Source: Lunularia cruciata (lineage: Eukaryota > Streptophyta > Marchantiopsida > Lunulariales > Lunulariaceae). From it: 64,000 nucleotides of DNA. The stretch spans positions 67,001 to 131,000 of the forward strand of contig OX419755.1 in assembly GCA_948567375.1 (NCBI GenBank), given 5' to 3'. A program made the translations under genes and the position numbers. Below, piece after piece: positions 23,101-32,935 of the stretch. Numbering within the stretch: the first letter of the stretch is position 1; the number at the start of each line of letters is the position of its first letter. The notes under the pieces were generated by a model, which was not told the origin of the DNA, made no database searches, and saw nothing but the letters and a program-made list of their open reading frames with translations.

Positions 23101-23877
23101 GTCCATCAAGCCGGATTTCCTCTCTTCTCCTTGACTTTGGGGCCATCCTTCACAATTACTGGCGGCTATCTCTGCCATGACTCTTGGGAAATTGAAATTC
23201 CAGTTCCATGCTAAAAAGGTAATAAGAAGTATGTTCAAGACTTTGATCCTTGCTATGATGTCTAACCTACAAATGGTGAAACTTTGCACTGCCAGAGCAT
23301 TTGTGACCTTCTTTGCCATGATCTGCTCTCTCATTCTTCGGCACTAGAAAACTATTCCTTCTCTTGGACAAGACACTCTAACCCCTTTTGGATTTTGGAA
23401 AATTTCACTCTTAATGGCTTCCTGACACATATTACTGTAGGACGACTACTCAGAGGGATTGGAAATCTACTTGACATATTCAACTTGTCCTTGCGCAATC
23501 CCACTTTTATATTACCCCAAATTGCAGTCATTTTTCAGTCAATTTCAAAATCAACTTCCCCTTCTTTTGGGTGTCACTGTCAAGACATGCTTCTTCTATC
23601 TCCACCGTTTCTTGAAGTGTACTTTCTTGCCACACACCAAGGTTGTTAGATGGTCTTTGTATCAGCCTTTGCTTCCTGATCCAAAGACGATGCTCTTTGG
23701 ACTTCTTTCTTTGTACCCTTCTCCTAAGTACCTCCATCATTGGATCCGATCTTGACTTCTTTGGATTTCCTCCAAAGTCACTTCTGTCCATTCCTTCTTT
23801 TGCAATTTAGCTTTCTTTTTTTACTTCTTCTCCCAAATACTAATAAACAAAAATAAACAAAAAACGTGGGCACCACA
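20151..23877 (-). mobile_element. Family B long-form solo LTR (3.7 kb, minus) in family C RNase H
   Basis: On plus it begins TGTGACAACC and ends GGGCACCACA. The flanks are CTATG (20146-20150) and TTATG (23878-23882), a 5-bp duplication with one C/T change. The uninterrupted target is read in the minus C copy near 59940. A solo LTR is therefore well supported. It is the closest relative of the 12740-16435 copy. Confidence 0.9.
20944..23800 (-). pseudogene. U3-encoded coiled-coil protein of family B, copy 3
   Basis: On the minus strand: a start near 23791 (MDRSDFGGNPKK), a basic block (EVLRRRVQRKK), then a break-rich middle including WAKCFHQQTRQMVVNW, LPPHYFAPFAAHFYFGLNLL and HFHPDLRWEADE (22947-22636). 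The long coiled-coil frame is at 21593-22294 (ELLKEHQKVIPQDHMKV; KAMAAIMEQELESLRK). It ends with LEKSGSKDKEVDRLPM near 21150. Several frameshifts and a TGA in the A-stop-W site make it non-coding now. It confirms the block order seen in the other LTRs. Confidence 0.65.
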
Positions 23878-25056
23878 TTATGCTAGTTGCTCCAACAATT
23901 CAGCGGAGGCAAAGTATAGTTCATATGAGGGAGAGTGCTTGGCAGCAGTTTGGGCAGTAGCACATTTCCAATGTTACCTATTAGGTAACCTCTTCACTCT
24001 CATCACTGATCATCAACCACTAAAATGGTTGATGGAGTCCGACAAACTTTTAGGAAAGCTTGCATGATGGGCTCTAATTTTACTAGAGTATGATTTCTTG
24101 GTTATTCACAGACCTGGAGTGGTGAAGCGTGATGCAGATAGGTTGAGTGGAAACCCATGTCCCACCTAGTAGGATCAGACCGGAGCACGTTGGCATGGTG
24201 AGATAGATGAGGAGATGGTGCCAGGTTGGCATGCATTTGCCTTTCTATGTATATCTTTTGAGGCTTAAATGGTATCTCTCTCAACACATACAAGAGGAGT
24301 TATTGAGGTCACAAATCCAGAGAGTGAAGATATTGGTACAGTTCAATGAGACATTCATGATGATGTCTTAGTGATGGACTATCTTTGCACTGGTGTTGTG
24401 GGTGGCACAATTGGGGCTAAGGAGAGAAACTATGTTCTTCAGCAAGCCCAATGGTTCAAATTGGAGAGCATACACATTTTGCGTGTATGGGAGGATGGTA
24501 GAGTGTGAGTAGTACCACTTCCATCTTAGAGACCATAATTGGTCTGTCATGCTCATGAAGAGCTAGGACATTTTGGAGTCAAGCGTACATATAGCTTACT
24601 CCAGAGTCACTATTGGTGGCGTGGTATGCAGACCAAGGTACAATAGTTTGTTGCCAGATGTGTGGTTTGTGACCGAGTTAGAGCATCATTCAATGCTCCT
24701 ACGCCATAGTTACACCCATTACCTATCATAGGATTGGGTTACCGTTGGAGTTTGGACTTTGCTAGACCTTTACTGCTGACTATGAGACATCATCTGTATG
24801 TTTTGGTGATGGTGGAGCACTTCTCCAAGTGGATTGAGTTGGTGGTACTTCCTGACAAGTCTATGAAGGGACAACTTACTCATTCTTGGATTGAGTTCTT
24901 AGTCATTTTGGTGCACCAGCTGAGATTTTGACTGAGCAGGGTACAGAGTTCTGGGGGGAGTTTCAGGTCTTGTGTGACAAGGTTTTGATTGATCACCGTA
25001 CTACCTCCCGAGAGCACCTAAGGCAGATGGCTTAGCAGAGAGAGTGGTTCAAACGG
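23878..25056 (+). pseudogene. Family C RNase H and integrase, first part, copy 1
   Basis: RNase H continues: YASCSNNSAEAKYSSYEGE, then LITDHQPLKWLM with the third catalytic Asp kept. Stops include TGA for CGA (about 24065), two adjacent TAGs at 24167-24172 where the minus copy has CAG CAG, TAA at 24536 for CAG, and TAG at 24707 for CAG. The integrase H2C2 domain reads HAHEELGHFGVKRTY then CVVCDRVR. The core begins RWSLDFARPL and passes VEHFSKWIELVVLP. It is cut at 25056 by insertion E in the middle of the core (ERVVQT). Confidence 0.8.
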
Positions 25057-25484
25057 TGTTGTCAAGAAAATAATCCACACGTAGTATTGGTGCAATTTGA
25101 TGTGAGTTTCTTTTTCATGTTAGTGAACTCAAGGGTTTCATGTTATGGTGAAACCGGAAGTTGTTTTGTGTTCCTATAAACTCAAGGATTTTCTCTTGTG
25201 TTACATCAAGGATTTTCTTTTATGTTACATAAGCTCTGGGCTTATTTGTATGTCACTTAAGAGCAGGAGTTTGTTTATGTTATTGGGGTCTCAAGAGTAT
25301 TTGAGTTAGTGGTAGTAGCAAGGGGTTTGGGGGCATCAAGAAAAAAGAAAAAGAAAAGCCTGAACAGGTCTGGAGAAAGAAAAGGGGAAGGAGAGGATAT
25401 TTTTGGGAGAAAGAGGCCTGGACAGGGGGAGAGGAATTTTGGAAGGGTATTTTTTTTTGTGACTGGTGTGGATCAGGAGAGGAG

Positions 25485-26249
25485 TCTGAATGAGAAGTGG
25501 CAAAGGGATTGGAAGGGAAAATGTTCCCCAGGAGGGAGTTTAGACAGTGAGGAGTTCTGGAAAATCAGTAGAGCTGGCACAAATTTTCCGGAATTGACAT
25601 GGGTTTTGAGGAGAAATGTTTGAAGGAGTTTAGACAATGAGGAGTTTTGGAAAATCAGTAGGGCTGGCAGGAAGCTTAGTGGATTGACATGGGTTTTGAG
25701 GAGAAATGTTTGCAGGAGTTTAGTCAATAGGAGTTCCGGGAAGATAAGTAGGGCTAGCAGTGGAGTTCTCCTGAAGTGGCAAAGGGATTTGAAGGAAAAA
25801 TGTTTCCCAAGAGAGAGTTTAGACAGTGAGGAGTTTTGGAAAATCAATAGGGCTGGTAGGAAGTTTTGGGAATTGACATGGGTTTTGAGGAGAAATGTTT
25901 GTAGGAGTTTTAGTCAACAAGAGTTTTGGGAACATCAGTAGGGCTGGCAATGGAGTTCTCGGGAAGAGGCAAAGGGATTTGAAGGAAAAATGTTTCCTAA
26001 GAGGGAGTTTAGACAATGAGGAGTTTCAGAAAATCAATAGGGCTGGCAGGAAGTTTCAGGAAGTGACATGGGTTTTGAGGAGAAATGTTTGCAGGAGTTT
26101 TAGTCAGCAGGAGTTTTGGAAGATCAGTAGGGCTGGCAGGAAGTTTCGTGAATTGACATGGGTTTTGAGGAGAAATGTTTGTAGGAGTTTAGTAAGCAGA
26201 AGTTTCAAGAAGATCAGTAGGGCTGGCAGTGTAGTTTTTGAGAAGGGGT
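25485..26249 (+). repeat. Minisatellite with alternating 90/190-bp spacing
   Basis: The anchor GACATGGGTTTTGAGGAGAA occurs at 25596, 25686, 25875, 26065 and 26155, spaced 90, 189, 190 and 90 bp, and again in part at 28225 beyond the inserted B LTR. A second sub-unit, GTTTAGACAGTGAGGAGTTTTGG, accounts for the longer spacing. Because all spacers stay near multiples of 3, long accidental frames appear on both strands (for example 25473-25847 minus). I do not regard them as genes. Confidence 0.8.
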
Positions 26250-28124
26250 TGTGACAACCCGGCAAATATTACTTTTGCGGTCATCGGGTAAGTAAAGTTT
26301 GTTCCAGCAAAGATATGATTCAGAATTGGTCAAATACAAAGTCAAACAGTAACATGTAGTTCTTCTTGATTTCTTCTTTAATCTCTTAGGTAGAAACTAC
26401 ACCCAAAAGAGAGTAACAAGCTCACAATCTTGACAACTTGTCACAAATACACCCACACATAATCACAACATAGTGAATTCTGTCCAAACAAATCTTGATT
26501 GTGATGATTCAAATTCTCCCAAAGATGGCATTTCACTACAAAGAACAACTTTGCCTTAGAATTGTGTTCCATCCCTCCACTGAAGGCACAACTTCCTTGA
26601 TCAAAATTGCTTCACATCAACTTCGTGCTGCATTCACAAATGTAGAATACTACCAACACTACAATTCCTCTCAGATCTGTCAAGGCATTGCTTCAATGTA
26701 CTTCACTCATGATCAAACATACAAAATGAAGATCAAGACTATAGAATCCAACATCCACAGACACATTGACTTGCACTTCAAAATTCTCCACACACTCACA
26801 AACACAAACATAGAATTGACAATCAGAATTAAGCTCAAGCAACGAGCACTTAAAACCAACACTTTGCTTTATCTATGTTCAGAAATTTGAATACCGAACA
26901 ATATAGTTCTGCAAATGCTCCCTTTAAATACTAAAGCAAATGGCAGTTCTTCCTACTGATGCACCGCTTCTTCCTACCTGCAGATCCAAATTGACAATCC
27001 ATCTCTTCATATCTCAAAATAGTTTTTCCTCCAATTTGATGTCTACCTCATCATTGTTTTCAAACCCGATGATCTTCCTATTACTTCTCCTTCTTTGGGT
27101 ATATCTAATTCTACTAACTCCTTCACTATTTCTACCACATCTACACTACAATCTACAATTGAGGTCATGGGTAATCCTTCTACTTCGTCATCTCCCGACC
27201 CAATCTTCTCTAATGTGTCAAATAGCAAGTCCGATGACACCTGAATTCTTACTTCTGCAACATTGGTGTTAACTATTATCAATTCCTTTGCTAATTCTAC
27301 TATATCCTCATCAAGAATTGTAATTGAAAGCATGGGTACACTATCTACGCCTTCAATTTGTAACCCACTTTCTCATAATCTCTCAAGTAACTGACTCAAA
27401 GACACTTATTGTCTGATCTTGCACTTTGGGTTTATTCACTACTACTACTTCTCCTTCAATTCCTATTCCATCTTCAATCTGAACTGAAATTGAAGTCATA
27501 GCTATCCTAACTATCTATTCTTTTTCTATCCTAACTCTCTCTAATGCCTCAGGCAAGATTCTCGAAATCATCTTCATTGCACTTTGAGGTCTGACTATCT
27601 CAAATATAGTCATCTTTGTCTTGAGGTGAAGAAGCTTCTAACCTGACGTTGTGTAAACCTGAAGTCCAAAGTCCGAAGTCAGAAGTCTCAAGTCCGAAGT
27701 CTCAAGTCTCAAGTCTCAAGTCCGACGACCGAAGATCAGAAGACACTAACTTGCTATGTACATCTACTCTTGAAACTTCAAATGCTTGCAACTTCTTCTA
27801 CAAACCTTCAAACTCTACAATTTTGGTGGCAACAGAAAGCCCTGAACGAGACGCTTCCAACAATACATAACATACTTGATTTGAACTTGTGAACATTGAG
27901 ATATAGCCCCCGAAAAAATCTCAACCTGTAACTTCCATTCCTCCTTCGGGTCTGCCCTCTTTCAATCCTGGCTGAGTTAGTCTTCATCTGACACAAAGTA
28001 GACTTCCTAGGGCTTGATCAAAATACAAATTTCCTTTGATTTATTCTCCATTTGGTTTCAATTTAGTTTCAGCAAGGCAGTTCTTCTTCAAAACTCGTCC
28101 AAAATGAAAAATATGGGTACTACA
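26250..28124 (-). mobile_element. Family B short-form solo LTR (1.9 kb, minus) inside insertion E
   Basis: On plus it begins TGTGACAACCCGG and ends GGGTACTACA, with flanks GGGGT (26245-26249) and GGGGC (28125-28129), a 5-bp duplication with one change. It shares about 1.1 kb of R-U5 and the C-terminal end of the U3 reading frame (27043-27333 minus: VSSDLLFDTLEKIGSGDDE) with the long form. It has a different U3 start, including ten-base GAAGTCTCAA-like repeats at 27660-27735. Confidence 0.85.
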
Positions 28125-29717
28125 GGGGCAAAGGGATGTGAAGGGAAAATGTTTCCCAGGAGTGGAGTTTAGACAGTGAGGAGTTTTGGAAGATCAGTAG
28201 GGCTGGCAGGAAGTTTTGTAAATTGACATGGGTTTGAAGAGAAAGAATTTGAACAGAAGGGTTAAGACATTGAGAGTAGGAAGTTGAAAGGGAAGACAAG
28301 ACGAGGGTTTGGAGAAGAATCAAGAGCAAGGCAAGGGAGAAAATAATAAATACAGAATGTTGAGTTGGAAGGACAAAGGATCGAGAAGAGGGTTTCTGAA
28401 AAACAGAGAATATCAAAATTGGTTTTGAGAAAAAGGAAGAGAGAGAGGGTTAGAACTGTAAGGGAAGAAAAATCAAGGGAAACATCTGCGGAAAGACAAG
28501 GTCTAGACTGATCAGGGAGGTTGAAGGAGAGGGGAGTTTTTCAAGTGTTTGTTGGCTTGGTCTGTGACAAGATAGAGGAAGGAGAGAGAAATGCTTCGAG
28601 AGGCCTTTGGGCAGTGACATGACCAAAGAGAGAAATTTTGAAATTGAAGAGCTGATGGGTGTGGATGCAGGGAGAACTTTCAAGGGTATAGCTGACATGT
28701 GACATGAATGATTGAGCAAATGCTAGCACATGGCTTTGAAAACAGAGAGTCAAACATAGTTGTGGACTGAACTGCTAATAGAAGTTTTTTGAAAGGTGAG
28801 GTGCTTTGCAACAACAAAAAGAAAGCAAAGAGGGAGAAGTATTTTCTGAATGGAGTCTGAAGGGAGAAGAGGACTGGTTCAAAGGAACAAGAGATTGGGG
28901 AATGTCTCAATGGTTTTCTGAGAAGTGGAAAATTGAGGAGCTGAGTGTGTGGAGACAGGGTCTTTCACAAAAAATGTGGCGGAAGCTATTTGGCAGTGGT
29001 TGGAACAGTTAAGACATCAAGAATTGATTTACGTGAGCAGGAGATCTAAGGATGTTTCATGAAAGGATCTTTGGCTGAGAACAAAAACCTTTGCAACAAA
29101 GCATTGATGGGAGTGCTGCTGGGAGGTGAAGGAAGAGGTCTGGAGGGTGAGTTGTCTTTACTGTTATCGGACAAAGTGTGTGGGAAAAGCGCCAGGTGAA
29201 ATGATTTTCTGTCATAATTTAGTGCAAACATGTATGAACTGGAGTTGTTTGGCTTGTCCAAACTTGTGAACCTTGCAGCTGAATTTTTTATGAATGAAAA
29301 ATCCTAAGACAATGTGTGTTCAATCTATGACTAGCATGGAGGAAACTCTATTTTAAGAGCTCTTAGTCTGTCTATATGAATGGTTTGATTTAGTAGCCTC
29401 GGTGCCGGGTTGAGCCCAAATAGAATACTATTTGTTGTTTGTAAAATTCCCAGCCCATTTTTAGGAACCGTCTAGTCCAAAACCATAGCTGAAACTGCGT
29501 GGGCTGGCCAGTATTGTGAAGGCCAAGGACAAACCCTTGAGAAACCCAACCTCAAGAAACAAAGAAAAATTCTTATAGAGCTCAGATTTCTAACACACCA
29601 AGAATAAGAAGAGAATGTAAGTCTATGAGAAACTCTAAATCAACTACAATAAAGACAAACTTAGCACAAGCAGCCATGTGCCCGGTGCACTCTCAAGGCC
29701 AAAGAAATTCCCTGACA

Positions 29718-30248
29718 ACGGTGAAGAGAGGATTGCAAAAGTATGGTTTGTAGAGAGGCCACTTGGGAGATTGGGATCTTCAATTACCTTGGTTGGCCAT
29801 GGGCTATCCGTTTGGCCGGCAATCCTCCTAAGCATCCTTCTCTCCATACTTTCTGACAAGGAGGAGGTTATAGACCTTTGATCCATCAATTTCATCCAAT
29901 AAACTATGTGTATCTATAGTAGACAACACCAATGACATTTGATGTTTCTTGAGAGTGCGTGAGGTTTTGCCATCTGGAGTCCTTGTGTTAGAAGGATGTG
30001 ATGGTGTTGTTTGGAAGGATCATGTGTGCAATTGTGCGCCATGCTACCTCCCAAACATTGATGGTACTATGGACCCAAGCTTGGCACTTGTACGTGCAAG
30101 CTTGAAGTGTATGTCATGTGGCTCTTTTGGTGAAGCTGCTACTATGTTAGTGTGTGATAGTTGTTTGAGAAGATGGCATATGGCATGTATGACTCCTCTC
30201 CTCACGGTGGTTCCTCAAGGATAGTGGTTATATCCTAAATGTACTTGA
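29718..30248 (+). pseudogene. Family C integrase end and PHD finger, copy 1
   Basis: After insertion E the integrase core resumes (ACGGTGAAGAGAGG, then KYGL.RGHLGDWDLQLPW in broken frame). A frame from 29949 gives the integrase C-terminal fold (LRVREVLPSGVLVLEG) and a PHD finger from about 30108 to 30242. Its ligands are C-x2-C, C-x2-C, H-x2-C, then Y-x2-C; the seventh ligand Cys is Tyr here. TAG at 30222-30224 replaces the CAG found in the minus copy. A PHD finger typically binds the histone H3 tail. The reading ends at TGA 30246-30248. Confidence 0.8.
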
Positions 30249-30417
30249 CCTATAGCTAGTTCATTATTTATATGGTATAGATTGCAGATAGGCGACTAAT
30301 GATAGGGCTCCATAGGACCGGGCCTCTTGATCTTTGCCCATTATAAGGTATACCATATACTTAGAGTAGATGGCTATATGGAGTCAGAGGGATCTAACCG
30401 CTAGCTAGGAAGGCAAT

Positions 30418-31079
30418 TGTGGCACTTTAGAGTCTATGTATGACTTATGTGTGAGTTGTGCTTCTATAACGTATGATGTTGACAATGATGCATGTTGTGT
30501 AGCAATGTATATACACACGATAGTTGTCACGCCATTTGTAGTGTCACATCTAGATTGCTTGGACACTGGAGTTCCAGTGATAGTAGTTAGAGTTATTTCA
30601 GTAGTTTCTCAAAGGCTACTTTCCAATGGTCAGATTTTGTGTTTGAGGTACTGACTTCACGGTGGGGCCTACTGCCACTTTGCACCATTTGCACCACCAT
30701 CAAGTGTACCATCAGCAGAACTATTAGGGTTTCAGACCTAGCTCTAGTCCAAGGGGTATACTTTCGAAGTGCAGCTCTAAAGAGCTCACTTCTTTGATGT
30801 TGAGCCTTTGAGTTCTTGGCTATGGTGGATAGAGACCGGCAAGCGTCACCTAGATTCTCTTAGCAAGAGTGGGTGTGGCTTGACTGTAATCAATGCCTAG
30901 TTGTTGGTAGTTTATAGAGTGACAGATCAAGTACTGATTTGAGTTGAGTTGAGAGTGGTAAACAATCTGATTATTGTGGCACTTTAGAGTCTATGTATGA
31001 CTTATTTGTGAGTTGTGCTTCTATAGTGTATGATGTTGACATCAATGTATGTTGTGTAGCAATGTATATATGCACAACA
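30418..31079 (+). mobile_element. Family C 3' LTR, copy 1 (662 bp)
   Basis: It begins TGTGGCACTTTAG and ends TATGCACAACA. It has the same length as the minus copy (57199-57860). The first about 105 bp (30418-30522) recur as the last 105 bp (30975-31079), an unusual direct repeat at both ends of one LTR. A degenerate polypurine stretch precedes it. It directly abuts a family A fragment at 31080. Confidence 0.85.
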
Positions 31080-32498
31080 AGACTCTCAAAGCTTTTGAGG
31101 AGCTCAAGTAATCCCTTATAATGGCTTCAATTCTTGCTAAATCTAATTTGAGTAACCCTTTCATCCTTAACATTGATGCTTCCAATGTAGCTATAGGATG
31201 CACTCTTAGTCAACTAGACCAAGATGAGCATGATCATCTAAATAGCTTATGCTAGTAGATAGATGGTCTTAGCAAAGAAGAACTATTCAGTCACAAAAAG
31301 AGAAAGGTTGGTAGTGATTTTTGGTCTCAGAAGTTTTGACTATACTTGATTGGAGGGAAGGCTCCCATTGTCATGGGTCATAAGGCTTTGAAGTACATCT
31401 TCAACAAGGCTAGTAAGGTGGATGATACTCTTGTTTGAATATGGTTACACCATTGAGAAAAGACCAAGGAAGAAACATGGAAATGCTGACTTATTATTTA
31501 GGGCTTATGATCATGATGGAGTTTATCCAATGGATGATTCTTTTTTAGATGAAGCTCATGATAACCTCAATCACTCAAGTGGTTTAAATGGAGTACAAGG
31601 ACATAGTAGACTTTGTTACAAGAGGTAACTATCCTGATGGGATGTATGCTACGGAGAGGAAGGCCCTTGCAGCAAGATGTAAACCTTACACAATAGTGGA
31701 GAATATTTCTTTTCACCAAGAAGCAGATGGTCTACTTCAAAGAGTAGTGGGTAAGGAGGAGTCTATCCTACTCATGAAAGAGTTTCATGATGGTTTGGTA
31801 TGAGGGGATCACTTTGCAAGCAAGGTGACCGCTTTCAAGATTCTAGATGTAGGTTACTATTGGAGAGGAATTTTCAAGGATTGTCTTGATTATTACAAAC
31901 TTGTACTATTTGTCAAGCTTTTGCTAGGAAGTTTACCTCTTCTTCACCTCTTAGATCAATTCCATTACTATGAACTTTTGAGAAGTAGGTAATTGACTTT
32001 GTTGGTCCTCTCAATAGAACCTCAAGGAACAATTAGTACGTTATGGTAGTTATTGATTACCTTACCAAGAGGGTTGAGACTAAATCATTGAGAGACAAGA
32101 ATGAAGATGAATTTAGTAGATTTCTTTATAAACACATCATCACTAGGTTTAGGTGCCCTTTGGAGTTGGTTTTTGATAGAGGAGGATGAGCAAACCCAAA
32201 GGAAAAAAAAAGAGAGCTATGACATGAGGCAAGGCAAGAAGAAGGTAGAGCCCTTCAAGGAAGATGATCAGTTACTGTTGTTTGATTTTATTCAATTCAA
32301 GGGGTTGCAAAAGAAGTTCTTGTGTAGGTACTTAGACCTTTCATAGTGGAGAAGGTGTGAGGAAATTACACTTATGATCTCAAGGAGTTGGGAGGAAGAC
32401 ATTTTGATAGGATTAACCATGACAAGTTGAAGTTGTTTCATAGAAGGTAAAGGGACTTTCACTTTAAGGACAAAGTGAAATCTTAGTTTGGGGGTAAT
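31080..32498 (+). pseudogene. Family A RNase H-integrase fragment, copy 2
   Basis: It begins inside RNase H (CTCAAAGCTTTTGAGGAGC, matching 56310). It continues through SKSNLSNPFILNIDASNVAIG (broken by TAA), KKHGNADLLFRAYDHDG, the H2C2 domain and integrase core (IDFVGPLNRTSRN, VVIDYLTK, PLELVFDRGG). Then it jumps over about 480 bp of the core to the C-terminal domain (KVEPFKEDDQ). Frames are broken many times. It shows the uninterrupted sequence GATTCTAGATGTAGGTTACT at about 31840, which defines where the other A element was split. It is clearly more diverged than the A halves at 8.6 and 51 kb. Confidence 0.8.
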
Positions 32499-32935
32499 TG
32501 TAACACCCATTGGTGCATGTTTACTCTATATGGATATTAAGTTGGTATTGCAAGGGATGGAGAAATAATATATATATATATATGGAGTTTAGCTAAGCTT
32601 CTACATTAGTAATAATTAGCAAGAGTTAGTCCTAGCTAAGATAAAGGTGACCCTATTCTAGAGGAAGGGAAAAGAGTGAGCATCACTATTTTGTCTTCTA
32701 GTGTATTGACTTGGTATTATTCCTAGTTATTTGAGTTTGAGGAAAGAGTTGAGAACTCTTGGGCCCACAAGCCTTGTTGGTGCAAAAATTTTCTTTAGTC
32801 CAAGGAATCCTTGACTTAGTTGGTAGGTGAGGATAAGACCTCTACTCATGGGAATATTTCCATGTGCTTGGATATTCCTTTAGACTTTTTTACTTTTAGC
32901 CTAATATTCTAAGTTATTGTGGTAATGTGACAACC

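Larger units (their letters stand above)
25057..29717. mobile_element. Insertion E, unclassified LTR-like element (about 2.8 kb without the nested B LTR)
   Basis: Family C integrase is interrupted between ERVVQT and KRGLQKYG. The inserted block begins TGTTGTCAAG and ends CCCTGACA and is flanked by ACGG on both sides (25053-25056 and 29718-29721). TG...CA ends and a short duplication suggest an LTR or solo LTR. I find no second copy of either end inside, no PBS and no pol domain. The left half is dominated by a minisatellite (25485-26249) that continues at 28125 after a nested short B solo LTR. The right half has no recognisable feature. It could be a solo LTR of a large element or a non-autonomous element. 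Confidence 0.6.
10336..31079 (+). mobile_element. Family C Ty3/gypsy element with methyltransferase and PHD, copy 1 (interrupted)
   Basis: Order on the plus strand: leader, gag, protease, cytosine-5 methyltransferase, RT, RNase H, integrase, PHD, 3' LTR (30418-31079). Interruptions are a B solo LTR (12740-16435), a D copy replacing the RT core (19144-19750), a B solo LTR (20151-23877) and insertion E (25057-29717), which holds a short B solo LTR. No 5' LTR matching the 3' LTR is visible; the sequence left of gag is a different, unidentified stretch. Every coding domain carries stops or frameshifts. Domain-by-domain comparison with the minus copy at 57199-64000 was used to fix the insertion boundaries. 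Confidence 0.85.

Noticed and set aside
25473-25847. Repetitive minus-strand frame with KTHVN and LLIFQNSSLSKL repeats
   Set aside because: It is produced by the minisatellite, whose unit lengths (90 and about 190 bp) keep frames open on both strands. There is no start context or homology.
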